Assembly: GCA_025449115.1 (NCBI GenBank)
Contig: JAHLKC010000032.1
Location: 248,001 to 312,000, forward strand
Length of the DNA stretch: 64,000 nucleotides
Origin: Chytridium lagenaria
Lineage: Eukaryota; Chytridiomycota; Chytridiomycetes; Chytridiales; Chytridiaceae
Reading direction: 5' to 3'
The first letter of the stretch is position 1. The number at the start of each line of letters is the position of its first letter. This document shows, piece by piece, positions 25,568 through 37,078 of the stretch. A program made the position numbers and the translations under genes. Below the pieces are notes generated by a model. That model was not told the origin of the DNA and ran no database searches. It saw nothing but the letters and a program-made list of their open reading frames with translations.

Positions 25568-26544
25568 TTACACATCTACATGCGGTTGCCTTTTAGCGAT
25601 CCACGACGTCGTCAACGAAACCGGCTTCGCAAAGAACTCATCAACGTCCGAGTCTCCAACACAATCCACTTCAACTATACCCTCATCCTGTCCCGCATCT
25701 TCAGTGATTCTCCAAGTCTTGACATCTTGACGGTCTTCTTCGTTTTCCATGTACTGAACGACACGAAGGTTACGAAGGGACTTTCGGAGAGTCGAGGCGA
25801 GGGCGCGGAATTTGGAGAGTTGGGCTGGTGTGATGGTCTCCGAGTATTCGTTGGGGACATGAAGCGGAGGAGAAGGGTGTTAAGATGGTTGAGCTTGGAG
25901 AGGTGGGAGGTGATGGCGTCCTTATAAAAATGCGAAAAAAAAAGAGGTGATTAGACACTTGCTGATCGAAAAGAACGGGGGTGTAAACTTACAAGATGCT
26001 CATATGTAATCTCCATGGAAAGAGCTACCAAGTGCGGGCAATTCCTAACAAGATCACCCACAGCAGCATGATCCAAAAACTCATTCCCCTTCCCAACTCC
26101 ATCGCATCCATCGATTTTCAGCTTCTTCAAATTCGGTAAAACAGGTCCAGCGGCTTCCATGAAATCAAACAAATGGTATCCAGTCCCACACCCAGGCTGG
26201 GATTGCTGAATCTCAAGATTCTCCAGACCGGGCGCTCCTCGAAGGATGGGGAGGAGGATATCCAAGAAGTTGGGGATGGGGTGAGATTGCTCGAGGAGTG
26301 GAACAAAGGTAAGGTGGTTGTGATGGTAGCCGCTGTACCAAGCAAGGGATTTGAGGTTGGGAAGGCTGGGGACCACTGTTTTGAGAGTTGCGCGAAGGGA
26401 GGCGTAGAGGTCGGGATGGGGCTCGATGAGCAGAGAGGTTAGGGTTGAGCTCATTAGGACTGGACGAAGGGTGTCCGCGATGGACTCTGGTGTCCATGAC
26501 GGTGGCGGGTTGGAGAGTGTTGTACAGTTGAAGGCCTCAGACAT
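25568..26544 (-). CDS. LRR-like protein (F-box-LRR type without visible F-box)
   Basis: The ATG at 26544 opens MSEAFNCTTLSNPPPSWTPE. Leucine-rich segments recur: LPNLKSLAWYSG, APGLENLEIQQS, LPNLKKLKIDGCDG, CPHLVALSMEI, in the style of RNI-like F-box/LRR proteins. The exon ends at EHL before GTAAGT near 25990. The C-terminal exon reads ALASTLRKSLRNLRVVQYME and an acidic tail to 25568. With the nearest acceptor (near 25927) the frame breaks near 25812. With a more distal AG near 25822 the frame is intact, so a frameshift is not required. The F-box itself is not seen; the protein may be a truncated family member. Confidence 0.5.
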
Positions 26545-26730
26545 TATTTTTTTAGCAAGTTTCCTAATGATATTGAATTTTTCAAGGTTAAAAATGATAT
26601 TTTATAGTGTTGAAACAGTTTTTGTTGCAATATACATATTATTCAAAAACAAACTTCTTTCTGCGAAGAAGGAAACGAAAGATTCAAACGTCAAAAACTT
26701 GAGGAAAGCACATATTGGCTTTATACAATT

Positions 26731-27803
26731 TCAAGCTTTCTGAAGAACGGCAATATCAGCTTCATCCTTTTTAAGTTTATCCGGCCTCCTAGACCTGTCG
26801 GTCAATCCCGTCAGCTTGCTTTCCAATTGCCTCTCCTTGTTAATGTAACTAACACCCTTGTGGGTTTCAACCTGTCCCGCAGTGAGCTGTCGGTCAGGAC
26901 GATGCTTCAAGTCCACGGGGACAAGGCGGCCATGGGCGAGAACCCTTACGTTGGGTTCACGTGCGCCGTCTGCCGAGCCGACATAGATGCTGGGGTCGGT
27001 CCTCATGGCTTCTTTAAGCGGTCCGGAAGGCTTTGCAACGTCTACATCGACATCGTAGATAAACGAAACAGGTAGGAAAGGAAAAAGACCAGGAATGAGT
27101 CAGTATTGAAGGGGCAAGCGATTTAAATATAAAAGGTGGTAAATTGGAATAGAAAAGCCTTATCTTTGTTTTACGTGCAGGGTTGAACCGAACCATGTTA
27201 GCTCCACCCGCAACTCCATGAACGACATTTTGACCTTTAAGATTCTGACTCACCAATCTCTCCAGCCGCAATGGAAGCCTTGGTCTGCCTGTCCTTCTCA
27301 CTGTTAACCTTTCGATGCCACTTTGAGCCCGTCTTGCCCGTTCTAGCCTCATACGCCGCCGCATTCGCAGCCTGTCGAGTCGTGGCAGTGTTCCGTTTCT
27401 GCTGCTCAGTCTCAGCTTTGGCGCGAAGTTGCTCCTTGGTCAACACTGGCGGTGGACGTCGGACCTTGGTTGTGCTCTTTTTTGCTTCCCATTGGGCTGC
27501 ACCGCTGGTCTTTGGTTCGAGCACCACCGTTCTTGGTGGCGGAGGCAGCGACGCGACCTCTGCGCGCGGTGTTGGTGCGTCGAACGAGATGAGGGGGAAG
27601 GGGAGAATCTTTTTGGGTAGAGGCGAATGATACTGCAGCTGGCTGGAAGCGAGAGGGATGAGGGGGAGATTTGGGGGGGCATACAAGCGCTTGTCCAAGT
27701 TGAGGTTTTCTTTGCTGGTGGATAGCTCTTGACAGAGTGCCAAGGGAGACGCCCAGAGGAAAAGGGCCAAAAGGGTCAGGATGCGCATGACGATGGCCTT
27801 CAT
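26731..27803 (-). CDS. secreted protein of unknown function
   Basis: The ATG at 27803 (or the internal ATG of MRILTLLALFLWASPLALC) starts a clear signal peptide. The mature part is Pro-rich, then basic and Ala/Gln/Lys-rich (TRQAANAAAYEARTGK). A 40-nt intron after GEI restores the frame to VAGGANMVRFNPA. A second intron with acceptor near 27055 leads to VAKPSGPLKEAMRTDPSIYV and a final exon ending DEADIAVLQKA. No domain recognised. The high Lys/Gln/Arg content of the mature protein is uncommon for an enzyme and fits a wall or matrix component, but that is speculation. Confidence 0.6.
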
Positions 27804-30800
27804 CTCCTCAAGAAAAATAATTTTTTAATCAATGATAAAGAAGACCCTTTTCTATTATTATTATATGCGCATGCAGCAAGCAAGACTTGAATTAATTATC
27901 ATTTTGACATTTTAAGTGCCTGATTAATCAGAGACACACTTTTATAAGATTAAATGAATTATGAAATGGCAACTTTGTGAGACACTGTGTACTACTACCT
28001 TGTTGACTGGTAGGGCTTCGCCGGGATCTCTTGGGGTGTTAGTATTATACGTTTATGCGTGTATGCGTTTTTAATCTGATACAGAATGAAAACATATAAG
28101 GGGACGGAGGCAAAGGCATCAAATATTATGACGACGAGTGATATATGTTACAGAATTGGAAACGTGAGGACAGTCACATTTTCTGCGGTCATGTGGCAGG
28201 CAGGATGAATCCGTACCCCAGTCCAATGTCGGCGCAAGTAGAAAAGTGCAAATGGAAGCATAAATATAATGAAAACGTCATGGCAGTGGTATCTGTTAAG
28301 TACAATGGTGAAAGGTAGGACAGACAGCTGCAGAGGTTCAGTTTAGAAGGTGAGTATGAGGTTGGAGCTATAAAAGAAGATATTCGTGTATGCAACATGA
28401 AGCGAGTTCCGTTATCGGACCAAAGAAAGGCTTGTTGACAGAGGTGGTCAATTAATAAAGGAGATAAACTTGCCGGAAAGCATTACTCTTGAGTATTGGA
28501 GACTAAGTCAAATGTTGTAGAGCTGATGAAATTCTCCGCTTAAAGTTGTCCTTAAACAAGGCCTAATTTTTATGATATTCTTTGTGGTATATCCAACAAT
28601 GTCCTTGGAGGGAGATGCAACAAGGAGAATACTGTCACAATTTAATTGGAAAATTGACACTAACGTACAGTCGTATACTCACAACCAATAGGACAACATG
28701 GCACCATTTTTTACACATGCACCCCGTATAAGAATGAATGAGCAAAGGGGCCAAAGCACAAGTACACCCGCGCAGAAATCTGGAGGTTTGGTGGCATATG
28801 AATCATAGAAGAACAATAGGCGCCAACGACGTCCTCAAGACTACAAAGTGCCTTCTGAGTACGTGACAGGTGAGAGTCATTAAAAAGTGTTCATGTGTTT
28901 TGGTTTCGGATCTGGCCTGAATGGCAACTGCGTTAGGACAAAGAAACAGAAAAGAGGGTGGCCGAGGCGTATGTCTGTATTTGTGGAGATGAAGTCTGAC
29001 TGAACGTGATGCGCGGTGAGTTTTACATCAAAATCACCATGGAACGCAGCAGAATTGGTGGAAGAGGACAATTATGCACCATAAATAAAGCAAAGGCAGA
29101 AAACTGTCAGAATTGGAAGAAGGAGGGAGGGATTGGACTACAGAATCCAGCCGGAGGGTCATCTGAAATGGTATGCACTCCTGTCAAGAGATAGTTATTG
29201 AATGCACAATGTAGATTTTAATGAATTAACAAGATCCGACCTTATGCTTTGTGTCATATGCAAAAACAGCCAGCACACGTCACGGTACAGGATCTCAGTA
29301 AACGCATAAAACTCTTGCCGAATTCTGTCCGTCTGATGAGCCAGGGTTTTTAAGAACGTTGTAAACTTTATGTGTTGTGCATATTCAAGAGCTTCCGTCA
29401 ACATAGCATAAAATGTTTGGTAGGAATGCTATACAGATTAACTTCGTTGGGGATAGTGAAATGGCCAGTAGAGCACATACAGAGCTGGAAAGAGCTGATG
29501 ACATTCAAGGAGAAGAGCCCTGTGAATAACAACAACCTCAAATAATGTCAATTCAAAAGCATAAGCGTATGGCGCCACCACTGAGCTCCGAAACATTATT
29601 CAGGCACTTGGAATGGGACGAAAGTGGGGTCAGAGTGTTGAAGGCACACCATACAATTACCAACATCAATCACTGATGCACATCGACAGCAGTAGTATTT
29701 ACACATTGTATAATAGCTCACCCATATGCATTTGATAACATATCAATAAAGGATGTATCCGCATTTTCTGTCTCTGGAAAGTTACAGGACCATACGTGCC
29801 ATATCTGTCGGAGACCGCAAGGAGGGTGACATATCTTTGACGACGATCTAACTCAAGGCATTCGATACCCGCAGCTAAATGCTTGTCTTTTTTGGTCGCA
29901 TCTAATTCATATAGAGCCCTCCCGAGGTCGGGAGGTCACGTGACCTACTTACTACCTTAAGGTCAAATGTCACGTGACATGACGTGCGTAATTGATTTGT
30001 TTTTGTTTTTGATTGATTTTCAACATTATTTATTCACAAACTCGCCATCAGAAACTCCTCTTCAGCTCTTCCTCTTCAAATATATGTGCGTCCGAAATTA
30101 TAAGAAAACATATTAATTGCCCTTATGTAACAGTGTGACGAAACGAATTAAAATAAACACAAAAGTTTGTGTAAATGTGGTACAAAAAATATTCTTTTGT
30201 AGTGTCGCACAGTCCAATGAGGAATCTTTATTTCTCTCTCTACACTCACCGTCGAATCATTAATCTGTATTCGCCAAATCCGGTACGACGTAAAATCGTA
30301 CCCTTGCTATCCACTGCAAGTCTGCAGATTCGGACCTGAAATATCCCTCCATTATTGGCTGCAGTATGCGCCTCAAATCTGTTTATTTGCTTCGATTCGC
30401 CCATTTTTTCATTTCCGCGGCACTACCGATAATTTTTAAGAGGTTGGTCTACTCTTGGTGTTTACACCCCAAGAGAACAATTTCATTTACTATTTATTCT
30501 CCGTCTGGTAAATACAATAATTTCTCTTTTAGCTGAAGCTCTTGCATGGTCGAGCTGCCGCGCGCTCATACTTGGATTGGCTTTTCTACTAAATATTTCT
30601 CCCCTTCAAATGTCCCAACTTCATTCTTTTAAGCCAGGTGCGGCTACTTTGCTTCGGGAGGAGGAAGCTCGAAACTACCTGTGCTTTTTTTGGTATTGCC
30701 TTTGTACCCCTTGTTTTGATTCTTTTGACCTGCTGTTTCTCATTAACGCCATCTTCAGTCCGTCTTCCAGCAACATATGAGCGCTGATTCAATAAAGTAA

Positions 30801-31226
30801 ACATGAGTTGTTGCGGGACGCTGTGGCCGAACGTTATGTTTTTCGTTGCCTTTGTTCTTCCATTCAGCGCAGTGTTGCCCATCAGCTTTTAGCTCCCAAT
30901 GCTGATTTCTTGTACTATTCAACGAGATTTATTTAATAAATAGAAATGATTCATTGTTAAACATTTATCTACCAAACATCGGTCCTAACATAATTCATTC
31001 CGGAGACTGGCCCGGAAGAGTTCATCCAGGAGACGTGAGCTCGCTCATCTTCACAACGATCAAAGACGTGACAGTCTTGAAGGTTTTGTTAAATGAGCTC
31101 TCAGAAACTTCCAAGTTCAGGCTGTTTTGGTAGTTTCTGATGATGAAGCAGATATGGTAAGGTGTTTAGGCTACAGGTAGGGTCGTAGATTACCTTCCAT
31201 AACTTGAACTTTCCTTCCTCCTTTTG
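27804..31226. other. 3.4-kb region without a convincing gene
   Basis: Frames here are short, lack conserved motifs, and have no plausible splice chain. Two weak possibilities lie at 30580-30890. On the minus strand there is a 97-codon, Lys/Arg-rich frame (MGNTALNGRTKATKNITFGH). On the plus strand there is a hydrophobic stretch (TTCAFFGIAFVPLVLILL) preceded by CCAG at 30635-30638. Neither can be tied to a family. The rest is mixed-composition DNA with the palindrome cluster at 29918-29980. It could hold long non-coding RNAs or decayed sequence. Confidence 0.4.
29918..29980. promoter_or_regulatory. cluster of perfect palindromes with two CACGTG (E-box) cores
   Basis: Three exact dyads: CCTCCCGA-GG-TCGGGAGG (29918-29935), overlapping AGGTCACGTGACCT (29933-29946), and ATGTCACGTGACAT (29967-29980). 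GTCACGTGAC is the canonical high-affinity site for bHLH factors of the Cbf1/USF/SREBP type. There is no adjacent start codon within 1 kb that I can support, so the target is unknown. Confidence 0.6.
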
Positions 31227-31350
31227 TCATATCATCCAATAATGTACTATCTCTTACTCCCATTGTCATATTCTCAAATAATGTATATATCTTGAAAACC
31301 TCTTAAAATGTCATATTCCCAAATAATGCATCTCTTAAGAACCTCTTAAT
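31227..31350 (+). repeat. three degenerate tandem copies of a ~40-bp AT-rich unit
   Basis: Units begin TGTCATAT at about 31227, 31265 and 31309 and share TCATATTCnCAAATAATG and AACCTCTTAA (the last two copies). They lie just upstream of the GCP-like gene. Confidence 0.6.
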
Positions 31351-31439
31351 CTACAAAATGGCATTGTTTAGATTTTTGAATGTATATGTAAAGGTGATTG
31401 GCTGCATAACGTTAGAAGAGACTGGACAAACGTTTCTAA

Positions 31440-34400
31440 AAAGTCCGACAATTTTGCACAGATCAAACCCAAAAAGAGTCCAGACAACTCCTCGAAACCA
31501 ATGCTCTCATCATGGGAATCACTCGACTCACCGCACACCCCTCCAAAGAACGCCTTCTACCTCCTAGACTCCCTCAACGCACCCAACCTCCACTCATTCC
31601 CAAAAGAAAGTCCCCTTAAACCCCAACCCAACCTCGCATGCACATTTAGACTCTCAGCATTACGGTAACCAAAACCCATCCCCCATCAAAGCTAACCCCC
31701 CCATGAACACCAGAAAACTATCCACCCACCTCAAATCTCTCAACGCCGTCCTCAAATCCATCGAAACCACCACCCATCAAATCCATGTGCAAGATTCGTG
31801 AGTCCTCGTTTTCAACATCAAGTAACTAAAAAAAAATCAGGTCGTTCTTGTCTTTACTATGCAACATGGTGAAAGACTTTGTGGCGGTGGGTCAATACAT
31901 TCAAATCCATTCACAGGATCTTTTTGAGGGAAAAGGTCTTTTAGCACGATATTTTGCCATGCAAGAGATATCACGTTCATTCCACTCTTTACTGTCAACC
32001 ATGACCACCATCGCTGACATCATCCACCACGGGCATTCTTTGAAAACAATCGAAGACCGTGTATTGACGCTTCTCCAACGTTCCGACGTTCTTGCCTCAT
32101 TCACACATGAACGACGACAACCATCAGAGTTTCTTTCATTGAACCATTACACAACGGAACTGCATACACTGTTATTAACACACGTCGCTGAAACGTTGAA
32201 CAGAGTCCTAGGATTCACGGGTACACATACAATCGAAAACTCACATGTCAGTTTTCATTTAACAACCGCATACCAATTCCTTCAACCCTCTCAACCCTTC
32301 ATTGGTGTCCCGCAAGAGTCATCATGGATCCCAAACGTAATGTTTTTTTTTGCGGGTTGACTTTTAACTGATGAAAAAGACCATCATGGCGGAAACGTCG
32401 GCGTTGAGTGGGAATGTGAGAAGGGATGCGAGGAGGTTTTTGGGGTACTTGGAAAAAAAGTTGCCAGAGGACGTGGTGTTTTGTGATTTTGATTTGAGGG
32501 TGTGGTTGGATCGCCGTTGAGGTATTTTTATTGCTGGTTTGTTTTTTTTTAACGGTGGTTAGATCCATGTCCATGTTTTATGTGGAAAATGGAAAGTGGG
32601 AGGCCGGGTTTCGGGCACATATTGCGGATATGGAGAGAACGCAGAGAGAGAGTGTCTCGAAAATCAATGCGGAAGATTAGAGAATGTCGAAAGGGTATGT
32701 TTTGTATCCTTTAACGAGGTTATCGTTTACGCTCCATTTATGTTTTTTTTCAGCAACGTGTCGTGGTTGAAGCACGATCCCGTCAACGTCTTGAACGCAA
32801 GAATTCCGTGATGGAAGGAAAACGACGGGCGCAAAAAGATATTGAAGCGTTTCTGGAAGCCGTGCTGTGTATAAAGAAGCGGAGGGACGAGATCAAGCTG
32901 AGGGTGATGAGAAGGCAAAGAGGGATGATGAGGGGATGGAGGTGATGATTAGGGAGGAGGGGGAACGGCTTGAACGGGAGTTTGCGGTGAAGATGGGGGA
33001 GATGGAGATGAGGAGGGAGAGGGTTTTGTGGGCGCGGAAACGGGAGGAGGGGTTTGAGAAACGGAGGGAGTGGATTTTGTGGGAGGAGAGGGATCCGGTG
33101 GGGTTTTGGGGGAGGTTGGGGGAGGTGGGTGTTGATGTGGGGGTGAGAGGATGGATGTGGGTGATGAGAAAGGTGATGTGGTGGGCGTGAGGAAGGTGAC
33201 GTGGTGGATGAGGTGGATGCGGGTGACGATAGAGTTGATATGTTGGGCGGTGAGGAAGGAAGGGATCGAGGTGTAGAATGTCAAAGTGTGGTTCCGCTCA
33301 TCGTAGGTGATTTGACATCAGGTCGTGTCGAAGAGCCTACCTGTGGCGATGCTGTTCAGAAAGGAGTGATGGACGAAAGTGTGGATATCATGGACGCAAC
33401 GCCAGTAGGTCAAGTGGAAGAGGGTATACTGCGGAGCGCCGTTGAAGAGGTGTTACCTACAGTAAATCTTTGCAACTCTGGCTACATCGCACGCAGAAGA
33501 AATCGCGGGATCCATTCTCACCCATCGTCAACCATCCGATCCAGAAGAAATCGCAGGATCCCTTCTTACCATCGTCCACAATCTGAACCAGACACACCTC
33601 CCTCCCCCACCATCCTCCCAAACCAAGATAGAGTATCTAGCCTCCAAACTTCTCCTCCCCCCACTCCTCCGCTCCCACGCCTTTCGCCACGTCCTCTCAA
33701 CCCGATACCACCAGATCCATTCCTCCGTCACCCTTCTCTCCTCTAAAGACGCTCATCTCTTGCATGGCATTCGACTCGTCCGAGACTACTTTTTGGGAAT
33801 GTATGCGCCGTTCCATGAACGGGTTTTGGGTGCGCTTGTGCGGGATCGGGAGGTGGGGGGTTGGAACGGAAGGTGATGTGGGAAGAGGTGGGGGAGTTTG
33901 TGAGGAGGATGTTGAGGGAAGGGGGGTGGGGGTGAAGCGAGGTTGGAGGTTGATTTGAAACGGGGGGCGGTGTCGAAAGCAGTTTATAGGTGAGGGTTTC
34001 CCGTTGGTTTTTTAGGGATATGAGTTTTTTAATGCTTTTTTTTTGATTGTTTTTTTTTTGGAAGATGGGATACGACTTGAGGTGGAGTTTCCGGCGTCAC
34101 CTTTAGAATTGTTTTCTGCGGATGATATGGAGAGCTTTCATCGAGTGTGGACGTTGTTGATGCAGTTGGGGTTTGTGGTTAAAGTTGCTAGATCGGAGTG
34201 CCGTTCCAAGCACGACGGTGTGCCTTTTTCCAGCACGCGTATAGGTTTATAAGGATGTATTGTCATTTGCCCAAGACCATGTGATTGCATCGCAATGGGT
34301 GCGATTCGAACATCCTTATTGTCGACACGCAGCAAGACGGTGTTGGTGGAACTTGTGGGGAGTTTAGGGGATGGGGTGTGTTGGAGCTTGTTTGCGCATT

Positions 34401-34620
34401 CGAGTCAGAAGGCGGTGATGGAGGTTGTGATGGAGGGGGTTGGGATTGGTTTATGAGTATTTGGAGGGAGGAGAGTGGGGAGTATGGGTTGGAGGCGTTG
34501 ATGACGACTGTGGAGCTGTTTAGGGAGATTGTGGATAATGTGGCGGGGAGAGGGGATAAGACGTGTTCGAGTCATTTTAATGTTTTGGCGGGTCTTTGTC
34601 AAAACAATAATATGAGAATT
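31440..34620 (+). CDS. gamma-tubulin complex component (GCP5/6-like), frame broken in places
   Basis: GCP proteins build the gamma-tubulin complexes that nucleate microtubules. The strongest evidence is the C-terminal GRIP2-type segment IRLEVEFPASPLELFSADDM followed by ESFHRVWTLLMQL (near 34070-34170). It is preceded by LLHGIRLVRDYFLGMYAPFH (near 33750-33810), both in GCP order. The N-terminal part has FRLSALRKLSTHLKSLNAVL (after a 49-nt intron near 31667-31715) and a long helical exon (31848-32340). The middle is a charged Glu/Arg coiled coil (32760-33180), as in large GCP5/6 proteins. The frame jumps by one base near 31540, 32680 and 32880 and again near the 3' end, so exon joins are uncertain and the true stop is unclear. 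Either assembly errors or a decaying gene. Confidence 0.55.
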
Positions 34621-34763
34621 GTCAGTTATCATGCATGTAACTATAATAATACCCTGGTCGTAAATAATATTTTCAATTTATTGAATGATGATGATGGCTG
34701 GTTGGGAGTTGAAAGGATATCTTTGAAAGCACACACATTAGTAGACTAGGTTTGTTTGCAAGG

Positions 34764-35493
34764 ATGACGACGACGACGACGAAGAGACGGGGTGATGGAG
34801 TATTCAAGATGATGTTTTTTGTATTCAACATTGGATGCATTGGGGCTGGTCTTGCACTTGCCATTATTGTGTTTTCGGCGTCGTTTGGGACAGGCTCGAC
34901 GATGCACATGTTTGCTCATCTCCCATCATCGCTTACCATTGGTATGTTATTACAATGTCATGCTTTTTAAAAGTGGTTTGGTCGATGCTCATGACTTTTT
35001 TTTCTTGTTAAAAAAGAATGGCGTTGATGGCAGCAGTATACATTTCTGCCTCTATTTTTGGGTGTTTTAGCGGATTCCGCGTTGACGTACCTTTTCTCCT
35101 CGTTATCCATACATGGATTCTGATCCCCATCACGCTAGCCCTTCACTTATTCGTGGTGTTGCGATTATGCGAATCAGCCATAGCTTCGGCAGAATCTGAC
35201 GCGATGGTGTTTTGGGATAAACAAGTCAAGAATGCGAGTCTTGAGGAAGAGTTTGGGTGCTGTCTTTATGGAACAAGGACGGATGGTGATGATGATGTTG
35301 TGATGGGGTCAGTGATGGTGGGACAGACGTCAGCTTGTGAGGAATGCTTGAGAGCAGTTGTAGAGTATTTGTGGAGCAAGCGGTGATGACGCGAATGATG
35401 TTTTGTGGACTGTATGTGGTTGAGTGTGGCATGTTTGTGAGCAGTGTGTTGTTCTATGGGTGTTGCAGCAGTGTGATGAGAAGGAGAATATGA
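34764..35493 (+). CDS. tetraspanin-like four-TM membrane protein
   Basis: The ATG at 34764 opens MTTTTTKRRGDG, then TM1 (MMFFVFNIGCIGAGLALAII). An intron from the GTATGT near 34941 to an AG near 35035 gives AVYISASIFGCF (TM2). TM3 is TWILIPITLALHLFVVL. The large loop has the paired cysteines of tetraspanins (EEFGCCLYG) and later CEEC. The direct frame stops at 35386 before TM4. One base away the sequence continues VMTRMMFCGLYVVECGMFVS with a terminal RRRI, a good TM4, ending at 35493, so a single-base frame break or an unresolved intron is likely. Assignment rests on topology plus the CC motif. Confidence 0.5.
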
Positions 35494-35795
35494 TGATGGT
35501 GATGAGTATTGATAGCATGTATGGCTATTATGAATGATTATGTATAAATGTATATAAATGTATTAGATATAATTAAAATATTGAAGAAGAAGAAGAGTTA
35601 GGTTATGTAAATAATAAATAAATATGAAATATTAAATACTAAACAGTGTGATGAGAAGGAGATGAGTATTGATAGTATTACGCATGACTATGCATGGATT
35701 ATTCATAGAATGTATTATAAATGTAATATATGTATTAATTAATTATGGAAGGAGAAGAAAGCCATTCATAGTAAATACTAATAAATACTAAATAC
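35467..35795 (+). repeat. degenerate tandem duplication (~175 bp), AT-rich
   Basis: Two copies begin CAGTGTGATGAGAAGGAG (35469 and 35644), share GATGAGTATTGATAG, AATGTATTA and AAGAAGA blocks, and end TAAATACTAA. The first copy overlaps the 3' end of the tetraspanin-like gene. The duplication is diverged. Confidence 0.6.
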
Positions 35796-37078
35796 TACAT
35801 ACATATATGCATGGATGTGTGTGTATTGTATGTACATTTATTGTATTTATACGCGTTTATTAGTCTTGGATTATAAGCATGCATTAAGGATAGATGGACG
35901 GATGGACAGATGCCTGGGTATGTATCCAATAGTATTTAATATAGATATATATTATATATAGATATGAATGCATTAATTATTGAATAAATGTCATGTCAGC
36001 ACATGCGTAATGTATATGTGTATATATATCTATAGAATTATGTATTTATTATATTGTAATATATACATATATACATCTTTTTCATTCATTATTATTCATT
36101 CAGTCAGTCAGTCATTCATTTTATATTTATACAATTAGGATGATGATGCAACCACTATATTAAATGTTACTTACTATACCCTCTAGGTATTTACTAATAG
36201 GTATATACCTATGTATAATACAGTACATATGTAAAAACCTCATTTTATTATTATTATTATTTTATTTTATCATTTCATTGTCATGCAACATGTTACACAA
36301 TATATTAGGGTACATACATATTACCGATATAGGCATATATATAGCCAGCCAGCCATGCGAGCCTATATGTATCAAATTTGAGTTGTTTTTTTTTATTTTT
36401 TATTAATTATTTACTTATCCTCCGGTGTGTGAATCCTTGTCTCCACCTCTATTATTATTTGAATTATTTAATAATTACTAATTAGTAAAAAAGCACCTCC
36501 TGCGACACCCTCATTTCCCCCACTTTACTCACTATATACTCCGTCATTCACTATCATCACTATCCATCATCCATCCATCATCATCAAATACCCATACCAT
36601 CCACTTCAATTCATTTATCAACCTAGATCCATATCGTCAACTCTTTGACATTCATCAAAAAAGACAGTCCGAAATACCTCGATTGAGTCATCAGGAATAC
36701 TGGAACACTACGTTCGATAACTGGATTTCATTCTTTCATAATCTGTAAAAGAGAGAGGAAGCAACAGGGATCACTCACTTTGGTATTGGAACATAAAAAG
36801 TTTTCAGACGGTTACTTGGACCAAAACGACTCTGTGGGGAAAACCCCATTGGACAAAAATCAACAAAACTATTACATAGAAGAGGAGAGGGGGGATCTGG
36901 CGACAACCCCAACTCTTCAACCACCCTCAAACTATAGACTTGATATAGACGAAACCAAAAACGAAAACGCAGCAGCAGAGATGGCATCAACCCAACGTTT
37001 CTTCCTCTCTCTTTGCGGAACAAAAAGGAAAAAGGCAATAGATGTACATATGTTGCTCCGGATAGAACCTTTCACACC
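35796..37078. other. AT-rich intergenic DNA with simple repeats
   Basis: Very AT-rich, with TA-rich tracts (35790-36080), TTA repeats (36243-36262) and a CATC/ATCC-rich stretch (36550-36600). No gene seen. The 36780-37070 open frame could contribute 5' UTR or an upstream exon of the phosphodiesterase gene, but I cannot show it. Confidence 0.5.

Noticed and set aside
25800..25930. Frameshift in the LRR-like gene
   Set aside because: Using a more distal acceptor near 25822 keeps the frame; only RNA data can decide.
27215..27245. A 19-nt intron in the secreted-protein gene
   Set aside because: The next AG gives a 40-nt intron in the same phase, consistent with the other introns.
30577..30882. 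Small basic ORF (-) and hydrophobic ORF (+)
   Set aside because: They overlap on opposite strands, lack family support, and have no convincing splice context; kept only as notes in the gap entry.
34275..34330. tRNA-like T-arm (GATTCGAACATCC)
   Set aside because: No matching five-base stem, no A-box and no acceptor stem.
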